Assembly: GCA_012932865.1 (NCBI GenBank) | Contig: SAXG01000061.1 | Coordinates: 124,001-188,000, forward strand | DNA from: Amylostereum areolatum | Taxonomy: Eukaryota > Basidiomycota > Agaricomycetes > Russulales > Stereaceae | Reading direction: 5' to 3' | DNA: 64,000 bases | Part shown: positions 54,769-64,000 of the stretch, piece after piece | Layout: each line of letters opens with the position of its first letter | Position numbering within the stretch: the first letter of the stretch is position 1 | Notes under the pieces: generated by a model | What the model was told of the DNA's origin: nothing | Databases searched by the model: none | The model's input: the letters and a program-made list of their open reading frames with translations, nothing else | Made by a program: the position numbers and the translations under genes

Positions 54769-55037
54769 TCATGCCCACACCAGTGCCATGCCCGCAATGA
54801 TACCGCCAGCAACTCCCGCCATAGATTTCTGAATGAAGGACTGAGCGCCTCCCGAGAGACCGGGGAGGCTGTCCGAACTGGAACTTGCTGTCGTGCTAGG
54901 GACTGCAGAGGTATCAAGAACGGAGCTAGTTCTCGCCGCGGTTGTTCGTGTGGATATCACGGAGGGGATGAGTACGGAAGGGCTAACGAAGCCCGTGGCG
55001 GTCGCGGAAGAGCCCGGAGCCGTCACGGTGGCAGGAG
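54769..55037 (-). pseudogene. GPI-protein-like C-terminal fragment
   Basis: A frame of 89 codons starts right after a GCGACAG acceptor (exon from 55037). It encodes TVTAPGSSATATGFVSPS, Ser/Thr-rich sequence, then a small-residue stretch and the hydrophobic end MAGVAGGIIAGMALVWA. That is the layout of the last exon of the GPI-anchored-type proteins at 46.8-50.3 kb. No upstream exon with a signal peptide was found in the 500 bp before it. It may be a relic or the last exon of an unresolved gene. Confidence 0.4.
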
Positions 55038-55540
55038 CTGTCGCACCTCACACTCAAAGATGAAAAACCTGATCGTAGATACATAGATCAGGCTTCCGCG
55101 CTGCAATCGTCCGAAAAACATCATCTCTGGGTGTCCTAAAACGGAACGGCCACGAATCACCGACATACAACCAATGGCCAAGCTTTTCAGAGCTTTCCAG
55201 GGCCTTCTTCCAGCTGTAAAATGATGCGATTGAATTGGCGGAACATACCCCGGAACATCAGACAGCGACCGGACCCGCGATAACGTCAAGACCTCCCCCC
55301 AAGTTTGACTTGTGACCAAGAACGAGGCCAATCCTGACATGGATACGTTCCGGTCGGTGGCTGGCTCATTGCTGAGAGAAGAGCTGTGTCGACTTGTGTC
55401 GAGTCCTTTGTTATAGAGTGACGTCCGAGAAGACAGTAGGAACCAAACCAACGTGAAATTCAGGACGTTCAGCTACAGTATATCTTACAGCATAACGCAA
55501 CGACTGCATAAGCGGAAGCTCCATTTCGATGGTCCGCCGC
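55038..55540. other. Spacer, no resolved gene
   Basis: A 142-codon minus-strand frame (55023-55451) covers it but its residues fit no family and its in-frame stop falls inside the neighbouring GPI-like exon. It might contain lost 5' exons of that fragment. Confidence 0.4.
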
Positions 55541-56772
55541 CTACCACTTCTCGTGAGCAGGCCGGACTATGAATCGTCGTCAGCCAACTTGAGCCGAGCA
55601 CAAGCACAATCGGGAAGAGGAAGCCGCGACTTACGGTCAAGTTCGAACGTCCAAGCGGACCGGTCTTGTTCAGCCAGATAAAGGTACGACTGAATACTAC
55701 CAGGTCAGCTCGAGTTCCAAGTGAAGTGAAGGAGGCGCGTACCTTGGCAATGCTGTTAGGTTCAAGCTTAATATCTGGGTTCTCGTTCCAATCTTCGTCG
55801 TGTCGACCCTTCTGGATGCCCGTAGCAATCTCTGAAATCAAACGTGAGTTAAACGCCGGCATAGGTACACTATCAGACATACGTCCATCTATAATTGCCT
55901 AAACCGTGATTAGAGTGATTAGCCACCACGGATGATCCTACACGCTACTGATAGACGCACATGGGCCACCTGGACAGGACGGTCAATAGGACACTCTAAC
56001 CAGCCAATATCACGCTTACATGAATGTTCTGCTTCCCGAATTCCTTGCTCAGGCTCTGCGCGAGTGCCCTCAGGGCAAACTTGCCCGTCGCAAACGCACT
56101 CGTAGTCACGTTTCCTCTCAACGACGCCGTCGCGCCCGTGAAGATCAACGTTCCACGCTTGCCGTTGTCGTCCAGGCTTTGACCTTTGAACGCGGTCAAG
56201 GTCTCGCGTGCGAAGGCGAACGCGGCATTGACATTCGAGTCGAGGACTCTGGACAAGTCCTCCTCGGTGACCTCGAAGAAGGGCTTGAACGCGCCAACCC
56301 CAGCGTTGTAGAGCGCGACGCGAATGTCTGTGTTCGGCCAGTGCTGGCGAATGGCGCCAAAGGCGTCTTGCACGGCTTTGTAAGAGTATTCAGGAATGGG
56401 GAAAGGAGCTGCCTGCAAAATGCGTATGTGAGTAGCGGGTTTCGCGTTTATATATTGGTGAATGCAGTTACCTCCCCTCCTGCTGCCTTTAGCTCGTCTG
56501 CTAGTTTCTGAGTGGTACCAGTGGTACCACGAGCGATGAGAGCAACATGGTACCCAGCCTTCGAGAATAGGCGACTAAATCAAAAGACAGAATAAGGTCA
56601 ATTCGGCACATTCGATATATATGTTCGATAGATGGAACCTACGCGGATGCAGCTCCAGTTCCTGCATTACAACGTTAACAGGTCATCCTCTGTAGATCGT
56701 GTGAGCATACTGCGGGAACTTACCAGACCCATCCCCAAGGCCAGCGACTACGAATATTCCACGAGAAGACAT
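55541..56772 (-). CDS. Short-chain dehydrogenase/reductase, atypical active site
   Basis: About nine exons run from ATG 56772 to a stop at 55541. The N-terminus MSSRGIFVVAGLGDGSGTGAASARLF has the Rossmann glycine pattern, followed by HVALIARG. Then come VALYNAGVGAFKPF (NAG motif), NVNAAFAFARE, and FTGATASLRGNVTTSAFATGKFALRAL. In the last, the catalytic YxxxK motif of the SDR family reads FATGK, with Phe in the Tyr place. The rest, KEFGKQNIHVAHVRAIIDG, is typical of a known fungal/bacterial SDR subgroup with this change. The C-terminus after SRLISEIATGI and the Trp-containing WTFELDLRPAHEKW is complete. A tiny exon (GTGAASA region, 19 nt) lies near 56645-56663. Substrate unknown; a dehydrogenase reaction through a different proton donor or a binding role are both open. 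Confidence 0.88.
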
Positions 56773-57279
56773 TTTGATCGATAAGCGGACCTGTGAGATT
56801 GTAAGAGGTAGAGGAGAGAAACAGATTGTCCTTCTCAAGCTTCCACCAAGCCCCTTTATACAGTAGCATGCTAGCTGACGCGTCCATTGCCATTGTGTTT
56901 GATGTTTGCGTCATCGCTCGCCAGGATGGTCGCGCAAGTATCTTCAGGAAGGGATTACTCATCCGAATACTCGGGTAGCCCCCCGACCTTTGTCATGTGA
57001 GAATCTATGCTGCCGGATGTGGCTAGACGAAGTTTGGTCTTGCGACATCCTCGACCACCTGGCTCGGTCAGCGGAAGAAACAAATGGATAATGCAAGGTA
57101 TAAATACAACAGAGGGAGAGCAGAAATTTGAACTGTGATACACCATATGCATGTCTAGAAATCAAGTCCGTGTCCGTGAGTGGGGTCATCGCAAAACGTA
57201 CCGTAAAACGGGAAAAGTACAAGGTATATAGACGTAACGAGACACAAGCATCCAGGGCTTGAAAGAACACACACAGCGT
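56773..57279. other. Spacer between FAB1 end and the SDR start
   Basis: No gene supported; small frames only. It must hold the SDR promoter (minus strand) and the FAB1 3' UTR. Confidence 0.55.
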
Positions 57280-60200
57280 TCAAAGGACGCTTGGAAGCTC
57301 TGTGTAGTCATAAGACGCCTTCTTGTCGTCCGGAGGCTTAGTCCATTTGTCTGGATGTAGCATGAGTTGCGACATCTTCCTATATAAGCAGTAGAAACGT
57401 ACCAGGACATGCGAGAAAGTAGCCATCCAGAGCCGTGACAAAACGCTCCTGATACTCATTCGGCGGCATCACCGTAACCTGCTTGCCCTCCTTCCCGGAG
57501 AATCCTTGTTTCGCCTTGTATTCGAGCGTCTTTGCGAACGTGTAGCTGCCAATGGTATCCACTAGGCCACATGATATCTCCTTTTCTGTCTCATCGATGC
57601 CCAATAGGAGCCTATCCACCAAGCCATGGTCAGCGATGTAAGATGAATGAACGTGTAGAAGACGCACGAGTAATCCATGATATTGCTCTTGGCCAAAAAG
57701 TCGCAGTCGGACCGAAGACCTTCACGAAGAATGACCTTAGAATGTGGATGGACAAGCGTCAAAGCCCGCTCTTGGCCTTCGATCCACTCGCCGTCGAACA
57801 GCGTCTTCGAGGGAGATTGGCCAGGCTGTCGCCTTAACCTTCCGCCCTTGTATGCCTTTGAGATCAAAGGTCTTGCCTGACGTTCTGATTGTAAAACAGG
57901 TTCTCCATCACCAGCAAGTCGGCCTTGGACTGCACCGTGCCCGTCTCCAGATTCCGGATCTCAACCGTGTAAAACCCAAGGAGTTTGGCCAGAACTGACG
58001 CCTTGCTCGCGGTCGCTTCCATGTGTCGAAAGTACGACGGTGCAAGCTCAATGAGAACTTGACTAGTATCCGTCGAATCAGCCAAGCTCAATGGATATAT
58101 CGCAGAGACGTACAGGTCAGCGACGTTCCATGCATTGAGCAAGGTCTTGATGATGAAACGGTCGTCCGCCGTCTTCCAAAAGTTTGACCGGCTCTTTCCC
58201 CCGTCTGCGCTCCAATTTTCGCTTCGCGCCATGCTCGCCAAAAACACGTCCTCGATCCCGCACTGCCTTCTCAGTGCATCGAACTGTTTTGCATAGTACA
58301 CCGTGCAACTGAACTTGAGCCGCTTCCCTATCGTCCAATCGTACTTGATGTGCGGGCGAGCGTCAATGGCCAGCGGATCCGCATACAGGAGCCCGTGGTA
58401 GTTGATGTTGTTCTTGAGGATAGGGGACATGGGCCGGGAGAACGGGTCGCTTGGCTTTTATCATGTATCGCATGGCGTTGGTAAGACTGCCCCAGGAGAA
58501 CGCAGATGACTGCGGGTCGGAGCCTGATGACGTTTGACTGGCACCAGAGGCGGTAAACACCGAATCCTTGGGGAGTGGCGCGGGAGCAGCGTCGGTGTCA
58601 GCACCCGTGGTGGTACTATCGCTATCTTCTCCTGAGTCCTCAGCAGAAACAACAGACGATGTATTCCTCCGCTGGATGTGCGTCTCCAGGAATCCTGAGC
58701 TGGGAGCCTCGCTTGAAGTTTTCTGTGATGCAGCTGAAGAAGCAACGGACGCTGCGTCCATGTCGTGCAGGATCTTGCCCATTTTCTCACCCGCTTCCGT
58801 CATCGCCGTCACTTGCCCATCCGCTGCATGATGTGTTGACCTCGACTGCTGGCTTAGGCCCATGCAGATGGTGGGGTACCAGCTCACGATGCGAGACATG
58901 CCCGCCAAGATGGAGGGAGGAAGACCATTGGAGCCATCGGTTGGCGCCCGATGGCGGAGGACTTCACGAAGAGAGAGCAATGCCGTAGGATCGCGGGGGA
59001 TGTTCTTTGCGGGTGATAACAGCAGAACACATCTCGGGCTCGTGCCAGACTGTCTCATCGCTGTCCGGATCAGGTTTGGGTGGTGGCCTTGAGAAAAATT
59101 TGAACGATGATTCGCTTGCGGTAGAAAGCGCAGGACTGATGGTGTTAAGGAGAGGTGAAAGTCGGATATTGAGGAGAACTTGACGAGTCCTGGCGTTCTG
59201 GACCAGGCCGAGACATGTGCGTCAGTTCGTATTGGTAGTCCACGGAGCTACAGACAGATGAAACCCATTCAGAACGGGATAGCACGGACAAAAGCAAAAC
59301 TGAATTCTCACCTAAGTGTGAACGCAATGATGCTGCCCCAGTCCTCCTCCTTGATAATAATATTGCTCCCTGGAACAGCGTGAAACGTCTCCCCCCACCA
59401 AGGTGGGGCCCTGCAGCGCCTGCCGATCCTGAGCAAGATCGTCTCTCGCCTCCTTTGGAATGTGCTTCACCTCCCACGCCAATAGCCGCCTCTTAGCACC
59501 CGTACCCGCTGAATGGAACAGCCTCCGCATGTCGTTGAGCGAAGTGTCCGAAGCAATGCCGAGCTGCGAATACAGTTCTTGCTCCGTCTTCTGGAACGCA
59601 AAAGCGCATTTTGGCCAGGAGCGATAGCGCATCGGTATCATCAATCCCTCTGGAACCGACTTGACGCTGGCGGAAGGCCGGCTCTTCTGGCATGCTTTGT
59701 GAGCGGGGAAGGGGGATGGCAGTTGCAGTGGAAGTGGATGAGATGGTCCGATCCATCACGGACGGACTGCTAGCATTGTTCGACGGCAGGGGTACAAGGT
59801 AGTCGCCTTCGGCGTGGTTGGAAAATCGTCTTCCCAATCCTGGTCAGTGGAGGGAAGACGAGGAAGGGACTTGATGTGTGAAAGAGAACGATCATCAACA
59901 AACAATGCTTCCTACAGACATATCAATTGATGGCCTACTACTGAGCAAGCGGAAAAGACTAACCAATTTGTCCAGATACTCCGCGACGACCTGCCACCAG
60001 TGCTTGATCTCCTTCCGCAACGCCCTCTTATCCCGCCCTCCCTCCAGCTCCTGCCTCCCTATCACGGTCTGCTCCTTACTCCCGTCCGATGTCACTCGGT
60101 CGTGCCAACTACCCCTCGCGATCTGCAACCTCGGTACTACGTAGTTCGAAAATATCCTCGATGGGTGAAAGCTGAAAACGAAACGGTATGCGACTGGAAC

Positions 60201-62508
60201 ATAAAACGACGGACGATGTGAAAGCGGGACTGGGGTAAAGGGAGAATTGAGACCCGACCATGGGCGTGGAGGCGGTGTCGTATGAGGGCAAAGTGGTTGT
60301 GCGAGTGTACAAATAGTGGGGGAATACAGTAGGAGTTCTAAGAACTTGGCAAACGAGAATAAACTGGGGATCAAAGGTGAGGAAGACGGCGCTAAGAGAT
60401 ACGGCGAAAGACTCACTAAGCTCCATCCGACATAGAAGAACGAGACGTCGTCTCTCCGCACTCAGAACACGCCTCCCACATCAAAACAGCATCCCCATCG
60501 GTGTTATCGCATGGGACGACCCTGGACTGTATTCGGATCCCATTGTGCAACCATTGGAGTCCATGTTGGCCACGAAGAGCAGGGCACCCAGGAGAAACGC
60601 ATGGTTCGTTGGCGTGGACACACATATCTGTCACCATGTCGCCGAGGCTAATGTCGTCCGTTGAATAGTAAAGATACGTACGCAAACGCGCCCGTGGCCC
60701 GCAGTGCGTGCTTGCATTAGGATCCTCTTCAGATGCGATGGCGGACACTTCACTGGACACTGACGGTCTCCTTGACGCTTTCGGGATGTGCTCTGAATAC
60801 AGGACGGTGAGGCGTTGCTGACGAACGAATCCAGCGGTACCCATCATCCCGACTCCGCGCGACTTCTTGCCTTCCCATCCAAGAATACTGGACAAGCCCG
60901 TCTTTTCTTCGCCTGTAAGTTTACGCGCGGGGTTATCGCGCTCCTTACTAGCGAGGCGGGAGATAAGGGCAGGTGTTGGTAGAGAGACGCCGATGGATGT
61001 AGACAAACAGTCCCTGAACTCCTCCAGCTGGCGTTGCGCGGATTGAAAAAGAGGTTCTTCGTGTCGAGTTGGGACAACAGGTAGAGCTGGAGTTCGACTC
61101 TCACCAAAGAAGGAAAATCGACGTTGGCGAGGAAAGGGTAAGTCATCCGCTGGCGTAGATACCACCGGAGTGGTCGGTGGAGGATGAGGAAGGTCCATAG
61201 ATCCACCTCGATGTGCGTTTGGGGTAAGGACGGCTGTCCGATGTAGGAAGCTTCCAGTTTTCTTCGTGAGCATGGACCATATTGACGTGGACAGGAACGA
61301 ATCTCGGAGCTTGTGTTTCGTATCGGTGGAGGATGGTTGCCGATGAATGGGCGGACGGGAAGGGAAGGGGACGGCATGGACGTGCTTGGGAAAGTGGAGT
61401 TGTATATGAGCATCCATCAGGAAGCTTTCTTCCAGGAGTAAAGAAAGCAGCACGAAAATAGAGAGTCGTAAAACCTTGACAAGGCTGTCGTACTCTTCTG
61501 AAAAGAGACAGGCCTGAAATGAAAAGCATCCTCCAACGAGGCGTAAAGGATCCGGTCTTGCATTCTCGTCAACTAGTGATTCGTTCAGTGAGTAATTCGA
61601 CGTATAGGGCAACGGGCTCGCTCCGAAAAAGATTGAGGCAATGCAGCACGAAACAAACCACAAACGTAGACGAAAGTCAACGTTGAACTTTGTATCGTTC
61701 GACATATTCCCCACTCTTCTCCAAAGAAAAGGGCTTCTCCACGTCGGCGGGGAAGAAAATAGCAGACTAACCTATCCATTCTTTGAACCCGTAGAGCGCA
61801 GCTCGTGTCGCAAGTTCTTCATTTCCGGCCGGATCCTCGCCGAACAGGTCAGGTTTGGGCAAGGTGAATTTGTTGGGGGAGAAAGTGCAACGAGGTGCTG
61901 GGCGATGTGCACCTGGGATAGGCGACTTCGGCGGGTGCTCTTCAAAGAGATCTACCGTGAGCAGGAGGTGTTGGGAGATGGCGTTGGAGCTTGGGAACAG
62001 AATGATTGGTTTGACGGCAAGCGTTCGGAGCTGCTGAAGAGCAAGGAAGGTCCCTTTGCGGGCGATCATGCAGACTTGAGTCACCGCCCACTTTCTCTGT
62101 CGACGCTTTGTCTGTCGACGCTTTGGTTTGCTTCGTCGTGTCTTTGCTCTGCTTGACCGCGTCCGCTCTCTTCTTCCCTCGTCCACCGTCCCCATCCAGC
62201 TCCCCCCCTTCACGCGTAGATTCAGCACGCTTGGACTTCTCTTTCCTACGACGTGTCTGATCCTTCGCGAGCTTGATTCCGCTAATCCAATCGCCTTCTC
62301 GGATAGCATTGGCGAGGTCTCGGAGTGCGCTCTCCAAAGCGTCGGCCCACGCGGTGGGAGTACCATCCGGCCAAGAAAGGACCTTCTCCTGGGAAAGTGC
62401 GCCATCTATGAACCGTCGCAGATGGTCACGGCTCTCGACTGCGAGCTCTTTCTGGGATAAGTTCGGGATTTCGGGAAGCGGCTTGTGTAGGTCGCTGCTG
62501 CTAGCCAT
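57280..62508 (-). CDS. FAB1: Phosphatidylinositol-3-phosphate 5-kinase (Fab1/PIKfyve family), no FYVE domain seen
   Basis: A long, many-exon gene. The start is ATG 62508 (MASSSDLHKPLPEIPNLSQ), the stop is at 57280. Order of parts: a charged N-terminus; remnants of the chaperonin-like domain (YDSLVKVLRLSIFVLLSLLLEESFL, 61420-61500); the Cys-rich CCR region (LYYSTDDISLGDMVTDMC, CVSPGCPALRGQHG, WEACSECG, 60430-60660); a helical linker; and the kinase. The kinase has GGKSRSNFWKTADDRFIIKTL (58220-58140), FYNQNVRQTFDLKGI, LAKSNIMDYSLLLGID and YFLACPDKWTK at the C-terminus. Fab1 makes PI(3,5)P2 at vacuole and endosome membranes and controls vacuole size and acidity. Most fungal Fab1 proteins start with a FYVE zinc finger; none is visible here. 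Join of the first two exons is unresolved. Confidence 0.88.
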
Positions 62509-64000
62509 ATGTCGAGTTCTGTGCACAAAGAATTAGTCCGAAACGCCTTGAGAAAGCAGCAACAAAGGTACCTGGTGAAATCGACGTCAGGACAGCGCTC
62601 ATGCCCGGCGGAAATGACACGCAAAAGTGGTGCGCGATAGAGCTCGTGGTGGTGGAGGTCAAACGTCAAGCGGCGGCGGGAACGTGAACCAAATGGAAGC
62701 TTGTTCCCACGCCCCGCGTCGTGGAGTCGGACAAAGTCGCTGTCGGTCGCTGTCTTCGTTCCCGACGCTCGTCCCCTCGCCCATATATCTACTGTCCTTC
62801 ACGACGCCGACGTTCTGAGCACTTCTCGCCTTAGTCCCAGGAATACATGCCCCATAATTCAAGCCAACGACCGCACGTGGTTGGCCATGTATCAGCTCCG
62901 CGTCACAGGACAAGAACTTCTGACCCATCTCGTCCTCTTGTCCTCGAGGCCTACCCTCTGCACTGCCCTGCGCGTTATGAACGGTTCCCTGACCGTTCCC
63001 ACCGATTCATTCGTTTGAATAACCGTGGGCAAATCTACCTTCGTTTCTTCTTCTCCAACTTGAACCGAGATTATGGAACTTCTACGCGCGCCTCCGGACA
63101 CGTAGCCGCAAACCATACACCAACCTGCTCACTCTCATCGCCGGACCTCCGTTGTTGCGTAAAGGTTTCGGATAAGTCCTCGGCGTTTGAGGTGGCCATA
63201 TGACGCTCTATGACACCCGTGGCGAACCCGGTTTGTGGTCAAAGCGTCAGCTGTTTTGGTATGACACACTCCTCAGAGTGAGCGTGGACCTGCTGCTCAT
63301 GTCTTCGGTGTATGGTTGTTCAGGATCACATACCCCGACCGGTCGAAGAGAACCTACAAGCTCTTAGTTCGACGGCCTTGTGAAGTATTTGACATCTCTC
63401 AATTGAAGCGTTATTCGTCTGGTGCGTCCTTCATGCTCTTTTATCGCGTTCAGACCACTCACTTGTGGCTCGTTTAGCCGCAGAGAAATCTTGTGATGTC
63501 GTCTCAGGGTTTCTATCACGCAGAAAAGCCCCCTATCCACGGACCATCCCTTTTGTGCATCAATTTTCACTCGTCACAATACCAGCAAGTACCCCGTCGG
63601 CCGGCGGGCTGGACCTTATTTCCCCACACTACCCCGCATTTTCAGCTCGGCATGTACGATCGGAACTCAAGATGAAACCATCTGACCATAACTTATGGCT
63701 ACGCATGGCGCCCCATGGACGACGTAACCTCAAAAGCAAGAGGCGCGCAGCCCTGGTTGGATGGACGTGGGCGTAAACTTGGCATCCAATCGGTGGTCAT
63801 GCCTGCGAGCCGCGCACCTATGATCTCACGTCGAACAGACTCCCCTTCTATCTCTTCGTCGTCTGCTATTCGCCGACGCGGCCCCTCACGGCATCGAGCG
63901 TGGTTTAACGGCGGCGAAATAGGAAGCTTTCCACCAGTAGCATGGTAAACGCCTCTCCCCGGCGGGTACCCGTAGTATTTCTGGACAATATCATACTGAG
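62509..64000. other. Right-edge region with unresolved gene fragments
   Basis: The first 300 bp is the FAB1 promoter region. Beyond it, plus-strand frames at 62847-63203, 63200-63280 and 63493-63950 contain protein-like stretches but cannot be chained without breaks. The best is listed separately. The window ends before any clear stop. Confidence 0.4.
63200..63421 (+). CDS. Unidentified coding fragment near the right edge
   Basis: One exon from 63200 reads MTLYDTRGEPGLWSKRQLFW and ends before a GTGAGC donor near 63278. A second, 63324-63421, reads RITYPDRSKRTYKLLVRRPC, then EVFDISQLKRYSSG and meets a GTGCGT donor. Both look like real protein, yet joining them by the obvious donor shifts the frame, so either the splice site is misjudged or the gene is broken. 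I do not recognise the family. It may continue past 64000. Confidence 0.3.

Noticed and set aside
1..64000. tRNA, rRNA or CRISPR features
   Set aside because: A read-through by eye found no T-arm-like sequence with matching acceptor stem, no rRNA blocks and no regularly spaced identical repeats of CRISPR type.

Overview
The window looks like a gene-dense piece of a filamentous basidiomycete (Agaricomycete-type) genome. Almost every gene is split by short GT-AG introns of about 45-75 bp. The gene content also fits: DUF6534 and DUF6589 proteins (families I know from mushroom-forming fungi), an Argonaute, an F-box protein and many Ser/Pro-rich proteins. No rRNA, tRNA or CRISPR array was recognised. 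All gene models were built by hand by joining reading frames at plausible splice sites, so exon edges may be off by a few bases.

Layout. 1-9.6 kb: the 3' end of a Mediator-25-like gene, a repeat-bearing spacer, a full Argonaute gene and a DUF6534 membrane protein. 9.8-16.0 kb: two convergent genes, a DUF6589 protein and a RecQ-type helicase, bracketed by similar inverted ends and a 10-bp direct repeat. This is the best candidate for a mobile element and the main novelty here. 16-26 kb: the vacuolar effluxer ATG22, a flavin monooxygenase with two microexons, and an unknown disordered protein, separated by 2 kb spacers. 27.7-34.9 kb: a dense housekeeping block with a DUF2470 membrane protein, the mitochondrial tRNA modifier MTO1, DPH3, and a head-to-head pair of U4/U6.U5 snRNP proteins, DIM1 and cyclophilin H. 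36-46 kb: a large coiled-coil/disordered protein, a minisatellite, an unknown small protein, SUMO and an F-box protein. 46.8-55 kb: three tandem paralogous secreted, probably GPI-anchored Ser/Ala-rich proteins (a possible fourth fragment lies further right), then the Rab geranylgeranyltransferase beta subunit BET2 and a rhodanese-domain protein. 55.5-62.5 kb: a short-chain dehydrogenase and the FAB1 phosphatidylinositol-3-phosphate 5-kinase. The right edge carries fragments of an unidentified gene.

Functional links. Several genes serve membrane and vacuole biology (ATG22, FAB1, BET2), translation (MTO1 for mitochondrial tRNA, DPH3 for diphthamide and Elongator) and splicing (DIM1 and PPIH, sharing one 152-bp promoter region). 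Argonaute implies a working RNA-silencing pathway. The DUF6589-helicase unit is the sort of repeated element such a pathway might restrain, but that link is inference.
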